From: Draconibacterium sp.
GTDB lineage: Bacteria > Bacteroidota > Bacteroidia > Bacteroidales > Prolixibacteraceae
Length of the DNA stretch: 37,026 bases
Direction of reading: 5' to 3'
Assembly (NCBI GenBank): GCA_021648495.1
Contig: JAKIST010000002.1
Coordinates: 1 to 37,026 of the forward strand
The position numbers were made by a program, and so were the translations under genes. This document shows, one piece after another, positions 1 through 8,288 of the stretch (the stretch's first letter is position 1; the number at the start of each line of letters is the position of its first letter). The notes beneath the pieces were generated by a model. It made no database searches. It was not told the origin of the DNA and worked only from the letters and a program-made list of their open reading frames with translations.

Positions 1-129
1 ATATGCCAAGAGACAGTAAACCAAGAAAAAGACCATGAGCGTAAACATATTGTCTTTATTTAATAAAACTAAATTCAAATCAATTAAATTCTTTAATAAA
101 TCCATCCCTTCTTTTCCCTTCCTTCCTCA

Positions 130-318
130 TCACAATATATAAATTATTATACAGATAGTACTGACTATGATGAACGCTACATAAGGAAATGACGGCATAG
201 AAGTATTTGATAAACTGCAATAATACCCTCCAACTATAAAGATGTGCGTACACAAAGCAAAATATGATGCAAGAAGTAAATAACCTCTATATTCTTTGGA
301 CTTGATTTGAAGATTCAT
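130..318 (-). CDS. Small hypothetical membrane protein (62 aa)
   Basis: This short ATG-started frame encodes two hydrophobic stretches (about residues 13-31 and 42-62) separated by a short polar loop, so it would be a two-helix membrane peptide. I do not recognise a family. It lies on the same strand as the DUF6787 gene, 263 nt downstream of that gene's stop. No Shine-Dalgarno site is visible, which is normal for this phylum. The hydrophobic pattern fits a real small membrane protein, but AT-rich non-coding DNA can also produce such frames. The first 129 bases of the window and bases 319-581 hold nothing else I can support. Confidence 0.35.
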   Translation of the reverse strand: MNLQIKSKEYRGYLLLASYFALCTHIFIVGGYYCSLSNTSMPSFPYVAFIIVSTICIIIYIL

Positions 319-581
319 AATTTAGCAATTGATAAGTGAGTCCACTCCGAAAAGTCATCAATGCCAAAAATGTTTCTTTTGGCGACATTTCCATTTTACT
401 CAATAATTTAATGGGTAAAATCAAAAAGATGCAATATTTATCGACAATCTCCTATAAAGACACGATAAGGAAGGATACAAAAATAAAGTATCATTCCTAA
501 GCTTGTTAACACACTTTGTTAAAATGAATTATTAATTCCCTTAAATACCTGTTTCATTGGGAATGGAAGTTGTTATTATAC

Positions 582-947
582 CTACGGCGGATTAGATGTA
601 GTTTTACGATTGACCAATCTAGAATTCGTTTTAATTAGGAACCATTTCACAAACTTATGTTCCCCAAAAAGAGAACCAATGGTAAAAAGCAAGACCTGGT
701 AGACTAAGTAAATGGCTACAAATTTAACAATGAATGAAATGATCGCATTATCAATCTCGATGCCCATTGTTTTGAATAAGAATTTTCTGACTACTACTGT
801 CGAGCTACCTGTTATTGCAAAAATGATAAATATCCATATCATTCTCTTGTCAGTCTGAACTCCCCACTTTTCTTTCCAAATATTCCAAATTCTTTTCAAT
901 TGTTTCGATTTTCGATATAATGTATATGACAGATTAAACTGTCTCAA
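582..947 (-). CDS. DUF6787-like integral membrane protein
   Basis: The 121-residue product resembles the Bacteroidota DUF6787 family: a basic N-terminal segment leading into KWGV, two membrane segments (about residues 37-57 and 75-97), and a conserved end with the pattern GSLFGEHKFVKWFL followed by a basic tail. The molecular function is unknown. The start in the track is a TTG only about 5 nt from the point where the cbb3 oxidase reading frame becomes recognisable, so the true start may be a later codon, or it may have been lost at a rearrangement junction near 950. The family assignment rests on remembered sequence pattern, not a search. Confidence 0.6.
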   Translation of the reverse strand: MRQFNLSYTLYRKSKQLKRIWNIWKEKWGVQTDKRMIWIFIIFAITGSSTVVVRKFLFKTMGIEIDNAIISFIVKFVAIYLVYQVLLFTIGSLFGEHKFVKWFLIKTNSRLVNRKTTSNPP

Positions 948-951
948 ATGT

Positions 952-1806
952 ACCTATAACCTTTTCAAAACCATGGCCGCTGGCTCTCTTGAAGCCAATG
1001 AATTGTCCGAAGCTCCGGCTCTTGTTTTGAAAGGCGCAAGAAACCCGCTTACAGAAACCATTCACCGTTGGATGGAAAGGAGAGCTGTACGTTTTTCAAT
1101 TTGGGTATTTATTGCCTTGGCAATTGGTGGGGCAGTAGAAATTATTCCGATGATTTTTATAAAATCGAATATCCCTACGATTGAATCGGTAAAACCTTAC
1201 ACGCCGCTTGAGTTGGAGGGGCGCGATATTTACGTTTCCGAAGGTTGTTATACTTGCCACTCGCAGATTGTCCGTCCGTTCCGTTGGGAAACAGACAGGT
1301 ACGGCGAATATTCAAAAATTGGCGAATTTGTTTACGACCATCCTTTCCAGTGGGGTTCGCGCAGGACCGGGCCAGATTTGGCGCGCGCAGGGTTTATTGG
1401 TGGCCCGATGTATAAAAATTCGGCATGGCATTACAACCATTTTATGGATCCACAGAAAATGAACGAGCAATCGATTATGCCAAAATATACCTGGTTTGCT
1501 AAAAAAGAGATAAATCTCGATATGGTTCCCAACAAAATTAGGGCGATGCAAACCTTGGGAGTTCCTTACCCGGAAGGTTACGACGAGATTGCCGTTGACG
1601 ATTTAATGAAACAGGCAAAAGAAATTGTGGCAGATCTTAAAAAGTCAAATATTGAAATTGAACCAACAAAACAGATGGTTGCAATGATTGCTTACATGCA
1701 TAAATTGGGAAGGGACATTGCCCCGCCTCCAGTTGAACTTGTTGAACCTTCGGGTGAAAAAGATACAGTTGATAAGTTACATTTTATTAATACTGAACAA
1801 AAATGA
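952..1806 (+). pseudogene. ccoO: cbb3 oxidase CcoO part of a truncated CcoN-CcoO fusion
   Basis: This encodes the membrane-anchored monohaem cytochrome c subunit (CcoO/FixO) of a cbb3-type oxygen reductase. Seen: one transmembrane anchor (about residues 40-62 counted from the ATG at 973), the haem motif CYTCH at about residues 92-96, and the CcoO signatures QIVRPFR, YGEYSKIGEF and RTGPDL. In Bacteroidota CcoN and CcoO are commonly one polypeptide. Here the N-terminus (GSLEANELSEAPAL) is the internal linker of that fusion, and the in-frame codons before the ATG read TYNLFKT, which also fits the end of CcoN. Upstream of about 950 the similarity stops and unrelated minus-strand sequence begins. 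The catalytic CcoN half is therefore absent. A 277-residue CcoO could still be made from the ATG at 973, but it has no visible promoter. An assembly chimera is the main alternative. Confidence 0.8.
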
Positions 1807-1994
1807 AAATAGTAAGTAATTTACTGGAAAATATTGAAGGGATCGAGACCTATTATATCATTGGATTACTCATTTTTTTTGTACTGTTTATTGTGATTAT
1901 TGTTCGAACAATAAGAAGGCCGAACAAAGAAATGGATGAGATTAAAAATTCAATATTAGAAGATAACGATTTAGATAAAACAGTTGCATCATAA
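1803..1994 (+). CDS. ccoQ: CcoQ-like small cbb3 oxidase subunit
   Basis: This is a 63-residue single-pass membrane protein with a hydrophobic segment at about residues 17-35, followed by the basic TIRRPNKEM and an acidic tail. Its start codon overlaps the ccoO stop (ATGA), indicating translational coupling. Size, topology and position between ccoO and ccoP match the small FixQ/CcoQ subunit that stabilises the oxidase complex. Sequence conservation in this family is very low, so the call leans on context. Confidence 0.7.
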   Translation: MKIVSNLLENIEGIETYYIIGLLIFFVLFIVIIVRTIRRPNKEMDEIKNSILEDNDLDKTVAS

Positions 1995-2011
1995 CTTTAG
2001 AAATTAGGAGT

Positions 2012-2584
2012 ATGTCAAAAGAAAATAACAGTACCGATCGCTACGACGATAAGTTAATGGATCATGATTACGATGGCATTCGGGAATTAGATAATCCACC
2101 TCCACGATGGATTATGGCAATGTTTTATATTACAATTGCTATTGCTATTATTTATGCGGCTTATTATTTTTGGTTGGGTGTTGGCGATAATCAGGATGCT
2201 GAGTACGCCAGAAAATCGAAAATGCACGAACAGGAATACCAGATCGTCAACTTGTCGTCCGAGCAATTGGTCCTGCTAACCGATGTGGGTGAAATAGAGG
2301 AGGGAAAAGCAATATTTAAAGAGATGAACTGCTTTGTCTGCCACGGAATGAATGGCGAGGGAAATGCAATTGGGCCAAACCTTACCGATGAATTTTGGAT
2401 TCATGGTTGCGGTTTTCAAAATGTTTTTAACATCATAAAAAATGGGGAACCATTAAAAGGGATGGCTGCATTTAAAGGGCAAATTAGCGACGAAAAAATT
2501 CAAAAAGTGGCAAGCTACATTATAACTTTAAAAGGAACAAACCCGGCAAATGCAAAAGCTCCGCAAGGTGAAAAATGTGAATAG
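2012..2584 (+). CDS. ccoP: cbb3 oxidase subunit CcoP, single-haem form
   Basis: This encodes a membrane-bound cytochrome c subunit that passes electrons to the oxidase. The N-terminus carries the CcoP signature DHDYDGIRELDNPPPRW, then one transmembrane helix (about residues 32-53), then one cytochrome c domain with CFVCH at about residues 107-111 and the downstream GPNLTDEFWIHG pattern. Classical proteobacterial CcoP has two haem domains and is roughly 300 residues long; this 190-residue protein has only one CxxCH. The gene starts 17 nt after the ccoQ-like stop and is part of the same transcription unit. It is followed by a 161-nt gap holding a palindromic repeat element. Confidence 0.88.
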   Translation: MSKENNSTDRYDDKLMDHDYDGIRELDNPPPRWIMAMFYITIAIAIIYAAYYFWLGVGDNQDAEYARKSKMHEQEYQIVNLSSEQLVLLTDVGEIEEGKAIFKEMNCFVCHGMNGEGNAIGPNLTDEFWIHGCGFQNVFNIIKNGEPLKGMAAFKGQISDEKIQKVASYIITLKGTNPANAKAPQGEKCE

Positions 2585-2630
2585 TAGAAAACTTTAAAGA
2601 GGATGTCCCAAAAAAACCAACAATCGTTAT

Positions 2631-2701
2631 TGTCATGTCGAGCATAGTCGAGACATCTATATTTAAATGATAGAGATTCTTCGACTACGCTCAGAATGAC
2701 A
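2631..2701. repeat. TGTCAT...ATGACA inverted-repeat element, copy 1
   Basis: This imperfect palindrome of about 71 bp fills most of the ccoP-ccoG gap. Its left arm begins TGTCATGTCGAGCATAGTCG and its right arm ends TTCGACTACGCTCAGAATGACA; the arms are largely reverse complements around an AT-rich centre. It looks like a REP- or MITE-like intergenic element with 6-bp TGTCAT ends. It could form a hairpin in the operon transcript and change relative expression of ccoP and ccoG. Confidence 0.75.
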
Positions 2702-2745
2702 GCCAAATAAATTAGGTTTTTCTCCTTTCTTTTCAAATTAAATAA

Positions 2746-4110
2746 ATGTCAGAAAAAGATATTTCATTCAGGGATCGGCCAATAAACATGGACGCAAAGG
2801 GAAGCCGCAAATGGGTTTATGCAAAAAAACCAAAAGGGGAATGGTACACCCGGCGGACCATTTTTAGTTGGTTTGTCCTGCTTTTTTTTATTGGTGCGCC
2901 TTTTATTAAAATCAATGGAAACCCTTTTATATTGCTTGATATTGCATCGCGGAAATTTATAATATTTGGTGCTATTTTTTGGGCGCAGGATACTTTCATC
3001 CTCGCTCTTTTAATGCTCTCGTTTGTACTTTTTATCTTGCTTTTTACGGTAACTTTTGGACGGCTTTGGTGCGGCTGGGCTTGTCCGCAAACTATTTTTC
3101 TGGAAATGGTTTTCCGAAAAATTGAGCATTTAATAGAAGGGGATTACAAAAAACGGTACAAACTTGATCATGGTCCGTGGACAAGCGAAAAAATTATTAA
3201 AAAAGTTATTAAACATGCCATTTTCATATTCATATCAATGGCCATGACCAATACTTTTTTGCTTTGGTTTATTGGACCGGAGAAATGGTTTAATCTAATT
3301 TCACAGCCCATCCACGAAAATCTGTCAGGATTTATTATCATGTTACTTGTTTCAGCATTTTTCTATTGGGTTTACTCTTTTTTCCGCGAGCAAATTTGTA
3401 CAATGGTTTGTCCTTACGGACGAATGCAAAGTGTTTTGCTCGATTCAAAATCGATAGTTGTAAGCTACGATTATAAAAGCGGCGAACCCCGCGGGGCAAA
3501 AAACAGCGGCGATTGTATCGACTGTGGGCAGTGTATTTCGGTGTGCCCAACCGGTATCGATATTAAAAACGGGACTCAACTGGAGTGCATTAATTGTGCG
3601 GCTTGCGTGGACCAGTGCAATAGCGTAATGAAATCTATTGGGAAAAAACCGGGCTTAATCCGGTTCGACTCGGAAAACGGAATTAAAAACGGGCATAAAC
3701 CAATTTGGAATGTGCGAAACCGGTCGTACTCCGTGGTTTTGCTCATTCTCTTTTCATTTTTTATTTACACGTTAATTTCACGCCCGGTTATCGAAACTAC
3801 CATCCTACGAACTCCCGGTTTGCTTTTTCAGGAAAATGCGGACAATACCATTTCGAATGTCTATAACATAAAAATTGTAAATAAAACACACGAAAAGATA
3901 CCCTTGCAAATTCGGTTGATTTCGCAAAAAGGTGAGATTAAAATGGCAGGCAACAAAATGGAAATCCTGGATCAGTCGATGTTTGAATCGACCTTTATTT
4001 TATTTATTCCCAAAAAACAGGTTAAAAGCGATAAAACCGAAGTTGAATTTGGAATTTACAGCAACAATGAATTAATTGAAACGTATAAAACTACCTTTGT
4101 TGGGCCATGA
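2746..4110 (+). CDS. ccoG: cbb3 oxidase assembly ferredoxin CcoG
   Basis: This is a polyferredoxin-type membrane protein of the CcoG/FixG/RdxA family, needed for maturation of cbb3 oxidase, probably through copper reduction or handling. Seen: several membrane helices in the first 220 residues, the conserved RLWCGWACPQ and QICTMVCPYGRMQ motifs, then two 4Fe-4S motifs (CIDCGQCISVCPTG at about 257 and CINCAACVDQC at about 280), another helix, and a C-terminal immunoglobulin-like domain. The 454-residue length is usual for the family. It lies between two repeat-bearing gaps but keeps the operon direction. Confidence 0.93.
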   Translation: MSEKDISFRDRPINMDAKGSRKWVYAKKPKGEWYTRRTIFSWFVLLFFIGAPFIKINGNPFILLDIASRKFIIFGAIFWAQDTFILALLMLSFVLFILLFTVTFGRLWCGWACPQTIFLEMVFRKIEHLIEGDYKKRYKLDHGPWTSEKIIKKVIKHAIFIFISMAMTNTFLLWFIGPEKWFNLISQPIHENLSGFIIMLLVSAFFYWVYSFFREQICTMVCPYGRMQSVLLDSKSIVVSYDYKSGEPRGAKNSGDCIDCGQCISVCPTGIDIKNGTQLECINCAACVDQCNSVMKSIGKKPGLIRFDSENGIKNGHKPIWNVRNRSYSVVLLILFSFFIYTLISRPVIETTILRTPGLLFQENADNTISNVYNIKIVNKTHEKIPLQIRLISQKGEIKMAGNKMEILDQSMFESTFILFIPKKQVKSDKTEVEFGIYSNNELIETYKTTFVGP

Positions 4111-4118
4111 AAATGACT

Positions 4119-4171
4119 TGTCATTTATAGAGTTCACCTAATTTTTTGTTAGGCAAAATGAGTAAATGACA
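4119..4171. repeat. TGTCAT...ATGACA inverted-repeat element, copy 2
   Basis: This is a short hairpin-forming element just after the ccoG stop. The outer arms TGTCATTTA and TAAATGACA are perfect reverse complements, and an inner CCTAA/TTAGG stem closes over a T-rich loop. The ends match the flanking repeat elements at 2631 and 4185, so it may be a shorter or decayed member of the same family. The T-rich loop makes it a poor classical terminator. Confidence 0.55.
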
Positions 4172-4184
4172 GCTACGAACAATC

Positions 4185-4261
4185 TGTCATCTCGAATGAA
4201 GCACGAATGAGAAATCTGCAAATCTGGAAGAGATTTCTCCTCATTCTTTGTCGAAATGACA
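4185..4261. repeat. TGTCAT...ATGACA inverted-repeat element, copy 3
   Basis: This 77-bp imperfect palindrome lies between ccoG and ccoH. The left arm runs TGTCATCTCGAATG...GAGAAATCT; the right arm is AGATTTCTC...TCGAAATGACA. It has the same TGTCAT ends and TCGA-containing arms as the element at 2631, but a different centre. It lies 13 nt downstream of copy 2 and 21 nt upstream of the ccoH start. Confidence 0.75.
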
Positions 4262-4282
4262 ATCAATTTATAATTTTGAATT

Positions 4283-4723
4283 ATGAAATTTAATTGGGGA
4301 ACAGGAATACTGATCTTTTTGATACTGTTTTTATTGGCGTGTACGGCTTTTATCGTTTTTGCGTTCAACCAGGATGTAAACCTTGTACATAAAAATTATT
4401 ACGAAAAGGGTGTCGATTATACCGAACAAATGAATATTGAAGCACGCTCGTTGAAGTACAAAGAAGCAATTACTTTAAAATCGGAAAACGATTTTATAAG
4501 GCTTGAAATAGAGGCAAAATTAGCAACAATAATCGATTCTGGGAATGTGCTTTTATACCGTCCTTCGAACAGTAAACAAGATATTCTTTTTCCGGTTGAA
4601 AAAGCTGTGAAAGAGGTAAAAATCCCCAAAGGAGATTTAATTCACGGAAGATACATTTTAAAGTTTTTTTGGTATTCCGAAGGACTAAAATATGAAATTG
4701 GACAAGTTGTTAACATTCAATAA
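4283..4723 (+). CDS. ccoH: cbb3 oxidase assembly protein CcoH (FixH family)
   Basis: This 146-residue protein has an N-terminal membrane anchor (about residues 6-28) after the short cytoplasmic MKFNWGTG start, then a periplasmic domain with the family pattern DVNLVHKNYYEKGVDYTEQM. FixH/CcoH proteins assist assembly of the cbb3 complex and associate with it. The length and the position directly after ccoG are as expected. The next gene begins 2 nt after its stop, so the two are cotranscribed. Confidence 0.88.
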   Translation: MKFNWGTGILIFLILFLLACTAFIVFAFNQDVNLVHKNYYEKGVDYTEQMNIEARSLKYKEAITLKSENDFIRLEIEAKLATIIDSGNVLLYRPSNSKQDILFPVEKAVKEVKIPKGDLIHGRYILKFFWYSEGLKYEIGQVVNIQ

Positions 4724-4725
4724 AT

Positions 4726-5475
4726 ATGGCAATCTTAATAACAGCTTTAATATTGGGTTTTATGGGCAGTTTCCATTGTGCCGGAATGTGCGGCCCAATT
4801 GCAATTGCATTGCCGCTCCATGGAAATACCGTTTCACAAAAAATATATGGCGGAACTTTATATAATTTGGGGAGAACCTTGACTTATGGAATAATGGGCA
4901 CTGTTTTTGGCCTGCTTGGCCAGGGAATCCAACTCATTGGTTTTCAGCAAAAGGTATCGGTAATTATGGGGGCGTTGATGATAATTTATGTAATTTTCCC
5001 CGCGCTTTTTAAAAACCAATACCGAATGGATAAAAGCTGGTTTTCGTTTGTTGGGAAATTAAAATCAACAATCGGGAAAATATTTTCCACCCGCTCGTTT
5101 TCAAGCCTCTTTTTTATTGGGCTGTTAAACGGCTTGTTGCCCTGCGGCCTGGTTTATATGGCAATTGCCGGGGCAATTGGAACCGGCAATGTTATGCTTG
5201 GAACATTTTATATGGTTTTGTTTGGCTTGGGAACTATTCCAATGATGCTCTCAATTTCGTTGGCGGGAAATGTGATGAGCCTCGCCGCCCGGGAGAAAAT
5301 AAATAAATTAATTCCGGTACTTGTAGTTGTGGTGGGGATATTTTTTATTCTTCGTGGATTAAGTTTGGGCATTCCGTATTTAAGTCCGCCAAAGCAAAAA
5401 ATTGAGCAGAAATTTGAACAGGGTCTCGAAAAGAATACAGCTGATTTGCATAAGGAATCGATAGGAATTTTTTAG
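4726..5475 (+). CDS. SafE/DsbD_2-type membrane protein of the cco cluster
   Basis: This 249-residue polytopic protein starts with GFMGSFHCAGMCGPIA, the hallmark of the TauE/SafE-like family with the DsbD_2/UreH-type transmembrane domain that regularly accompanies cbb3 oxidase genes. About six membrane helices are visible, with the paired motifs FHCAGMCGP and NGLLPCGLVYMA. The conserved cysteines suggest a role in metal (probably copper) or thiol transfer for oxidase maturation; the exact substrate is not settled. It is the last oxidase-linked gene before the restriction-modification island. Confidence 0.82.
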   Translation: MAILITALILGFMGSFHCAGMCGPIAIALPLHGNTVSQKIYGGTLYNLGRTLTYGIMGTVFGLLGQGIQLIGFQQKVSVIMGALMIIYVIFPALFKNQYRMDKSWFSFVGKLKSTIGKIFSTRSFSSLFFIGLLNGLLPCGLVYMAIAGAIGTGNVMLGTFYMVLFGLGTIPMMLSISLAGNVMSLAAREKINKLIPVLVVVVGIFFILRGLSLGIPYLSPPKQKIEQKFEQGLEKNTADLHKESIGIF

Positions 5476-5567
5476 GTCAAAAAATAAGCTATTATGAGTT
5501 TCACAATTTTTGTGCTTTTATAAAAAGTTTGACACCCGGGTGATTGTGCAACCAAAAGAATCCTCAT

Positions 5568-5599
5568 TTTGCCAAAGCACCAACTAAATGTTAACTTTG
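5568..5599 (+). promoter_or_regulatory. Bacteroidota-type promoter for the res operon
   Basis: TTTG at 5568-5571 and TAACTTTG at 5592-5599 are separated by 20 nt, an excellent match to the -33/-7 promoter consensus of this phylum. The predicted transcription start is near 5606, giving a leader of about 20 nt before the res ATG at 5625. The island therefore carries its own promoter and need not depend on oxidase operon read-through. Confidence 0.75.
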
Positions 5600-5624
5600 A
5601 GAATAGATAGATAAAAACCAATAG

Positions 5625-8288
5625 ATGAAATATTCAGACCCATTTAAAATACTGCCGCCCAACGAAAGATGGGCACCCACACAAAGCCAAATAGATGCTT
5701 TTCAAAATGCTTATGAAAAGCTTTTGCCACCATTGGTTTACAAAATTCGATTGGCTGTTACAAAATGGAGAGACGAAGATTATAAGGGTGCTTCCGAAAC
5801 ATCAAAATCTTTAATGAATTTTTGGTTCAACCAAGAACATTTAATCAGACAAACAAAATTTGCTTTTTTCTTTTCTCAAAGAGAAGCCGTTGAATCCATT
5901 ATTTATTTGTATGAAGTTGCAAAAGCAAAAGACAAATATGAATTAATGCGTTTTGATTCTTCAGGACGTGTAAGTACAGGAATGTTTGACGAAAGCTGGA
6001 CAAGATATGTTATAAAGATGGCGACTGGTGCCGGCAAAACAAAAGTTATGGGTTTAGTTTTGGTCTGGAGTTATTTTCACAATCTATATGAAGTTGACAG
6101 CCCACTTTCTAAAAATTTCCTGGTAATTGCTCCAAACATAATTGTTTTAAACCGATTACGAAAAGACTTTGACGGATTGAAAATGTTTTTTGAAGAACCG
6201 TTTTTACCAGAAAATGGCGTTGGCGATAAAGACTGGAAAAATGATTTCCAACTAACCTTACACATTCAGGACGAACTAAAACCAATTACAGAAACAGGCA
6301 ACATTTTTCTTACGAATATTCACAGGGTATTTTTTAACGAAGAAACTGAGCAAAGTTTCGAAAACACTTTTTTGGGAGTAAAACCAAAACCTGATGCAGA
6401 CACTTCAAAAGGCCTGGACTTGGGAAAAGTGTTGCGAAGTGACAAAATAAAAGATTTGCTTGTGTTAAATGATGAAGCACACCACATTCACGATAGTTCT
6501 TTGGCCTGGTTTAAAAGTATTGAAGATATTAGCAACAAACTGAAATTAAAAACCGGGTATGGAATTGGTTTGCAAACCGATTTTTCAGCAACTCCAAAAC
6601 ACAACAATGGCGCAATCTTCGTTCAAACGATTTGCGATTACCCTTTGGTTGAGGCAATTAAACAGAATGTTGTTAAGTCGCCAGTTCTGCCCGATGAAGC
6701 TTCAAGACAAAAAATTCAGGAAAAAGATTCTTCTGATTTTATTGAACGATATAAAGATTTCATTCATTTAGGTTATTTAGAATGGGAACAGCAATATAAA
6801 GAGCTAAAAAATTATAAAATACCAATCCTTTTCATTATGACAACGAGCACCAAAGAAGCAGACCAGGCGGCTGCATTTTTGGAAAGTAACTACACAAAAA
6901 TGAAAAATGCAGTTTTGACAATTCACACAAATAATTCGGGTGAAATAAAAGAAACTGCAACAACAAAAAAAGCAAAAGAAGAATTAGAGAAACTACGAAA
7001 AGCCGCTGATGATATTGACAAAGATTATTCGCCTTACAAAGCCGTTGTTTCTGTTTTAATGCTTCGTGAAGGTTGGGACGTGAGAAATGTAACAACCGTT
7101 GTTGGACTTCGCCCTTTTGGTGCCGATTCGAAAATACTACCTGAACAAACCATAGGGCGTGGTTTGCGAAAAATGTTTCCGTTGGTGAAAGAAGAAAAAT
7201 TAGTTGTTGTGGGTACTCCTGCTTTTTTAGAGTTTGTTGAAAGTTTGAAAACTGAAGGTGTTGAATTTCAATACAGCCCGATGGGAAAAGGCTCTAAAGG
7301 CAAAACACCAATTATTGTGGAAGTGGACAAAGAAAATCCAAATAAAGATTTAGACGAATTGGATATTCCAATTCCGCAAATGAGCCCAAGAATTTACCGT
7401 GAGTTTAAGAATCTTGAATTAATTGATGTAAGTAAATTCAAAAACGAAAAAGTATCATTGAAAAAATTCAATAGTAATGCGTTGAAAGAAATAGTATTCA
7501 ACGACATTGAAGGAGATTTTTCACATAAAACTGTTTTTAAAGATACTGTTCCCGATTACCGCAATGTAATTGGATTTTTCACTTCTGCAATTCTAAAAGA
7601 TAGCCGATTGGTTAGCGGGTTTGATATTTTGTATCCCAAAGTTGAGAGTTTTATTAAATACCAACTCTTTAGCAGGGAAGTGGAACTAAGCGACCCTCAA
7701 ACTTTGCGTAATCTCTCGGAACTGCATCCAAAAGAAATTTTAAAAACAACTTTCAAAAAAGCTATTGACGAATTAACCGTAACCGATAAAGGAACTGCTG
7801 AAGTAAAAAACTACATTTCTCTAAAACTAACCAAACCAAAAATAGCCGAAAACCAACCTTTCCTTGTGCCTAAAAAATCTGTATTCAATAAAATTATTGG
7901 CGATAATCCATTTGAATTGGAATTGGCTTCTTATCTGGAAAACAGATTTGATGATGTGGTTTCGTATGCAAAAAACACCATGGGCGAAGGAGGTGTAAAT
8001 TTCAAAATTGAATATCAAGCCAAAGACGGTAACATAAGAGAATATTATCCCGACTTTTTTGTAAAAACCCAACCCAATACTTTTTTCATTTTAGAAACAA
8101 AAGGGCGTGAAGATTTAGACGACCTGTTAAAAATTAAACGTCTTTCCATTTGGTGTATAGATATTAATAAGGTGCAAAGTGATTATACTTACACGCCAAT
8201 TTATGTGAAACAGGAAAAATGGGAAGATGTAAAGAACGATTTGAAATCATTCACCGATGTAATTAAAATTTTTAAGGTTGAGAGATGA
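5625..8288 (+). CDS. res: Type III-like restriction enzyme, Res subunit
   Basis: This 887-residue helicase-nuclease contains a Walker A motif (MATGAGKT, about residues 132-139), the DEAH box in LNDEAHH (about 283), the SF2 motif VI region with EQTIGRGLRKM, and a C-terminal PD-(D/E)xK nuclease signature (YPDFF near 807 and ETKG near 824). This is the architecture of the restriction and translocation subunit of type III systems. It works with the Mod protein encoded downstream. Its stop overlaps the start of the ORF6N gene by 4 nt. All motifs are intact, so activity is expected. Confidence 0.87.
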   Translation: MKYSDPFKILPPNERWAPTQSQIDAFQNAYEKLLPPLVYKIRLAVTKWRDEDYKGASETSKSLMNFWFNQEHLIRQTKFAFFFSQREAVESIIYLYEVAKAKDKYELMRFDSSGRVSTGMFDESWTRYVIKMATGAGKTKVMGLVLVWSYFHNLYEVDSPLSKNFLVIAPNIIVLNRLRKDFDGLKMFFEEPFLPENGVGDKDWKNDFQLTLHIQDELKPITETGNIFLTNIHRVFFNEETEQSFENTFLGVKPKPDADTSKGLDLGKVLRSDKIKDLLVLNDEAHHIHDSSLAWFKSIEDISNKLKLKTGYGIGLQTDFSATPKHNNGAIFVQTICDYPLVEAIKQNVVKSPVLPDEASRQKIQEKDSSDFIERYKDFIHLGYLEWEQQYKELKNYKIPILFIMTTSTKEADQAAAFLESNYTKMKNAVLTIHTNNSGEIKETATTKKAKEELEKLRKAADDIDKDYSPYKAVVSVLMLREGWDVRNVTTVVGLRPFGADSKILPEQTIGRGLRKMFPLVKEEKLVVVGTPAFLEFVESLKTEGVEFQYSPMGKGSKGKTPIIVEVDKENPNKDLDELDIPIPQMSPRIYREFKNLELIDVSKFKNEKVSLKKFNSNALKEIVFNDIEGDFSHKTVFKDTVPDYRNVIGFFTSAILKDSRLVSGFDILYPKVESFIKYQLFSREVELSDPQTLRNLSELHPKEILKTTFKKAIDELTVTDKGTAEVKNYISLKLTKPKIAENQPFLVPKKSVFNKIIGDNPFELELASYLENRFDDVVSYAKNTMGEGGVNFKIEYQAKDGNIREYYPDFFVKTQPNTFFILETKGREDLDDLLKIKRLSIWCIDINKVQSDYTYTPIYVKQEKWEDVKNDLKSFTDVIKIFKVER

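Noticed and set aside
3-38. Short frame MPRDSKPRKRP at the left edge, ending KRP like the four-codon frame at 12889
   Set aside because: Eleven codons at the window edge with no recognised family; the resemblance of the two endings is too short to mean anything.
324-455. Minus-strand stretch readable as an open frame (LPIKLLSKMEMSPKETFLALM...)
   Set aside because: No recognised family, no promoter, and it overlaps the start of the next small frame; could be a decayed gene but I cannot support it.
5533-5542. CACCCGGGTG palindrome between the SafE-like gene and res
   Set aside because: A 10-bp palindrome alone is weak; it has no T run and no second copy, so neither terminator nor operator can be supported.
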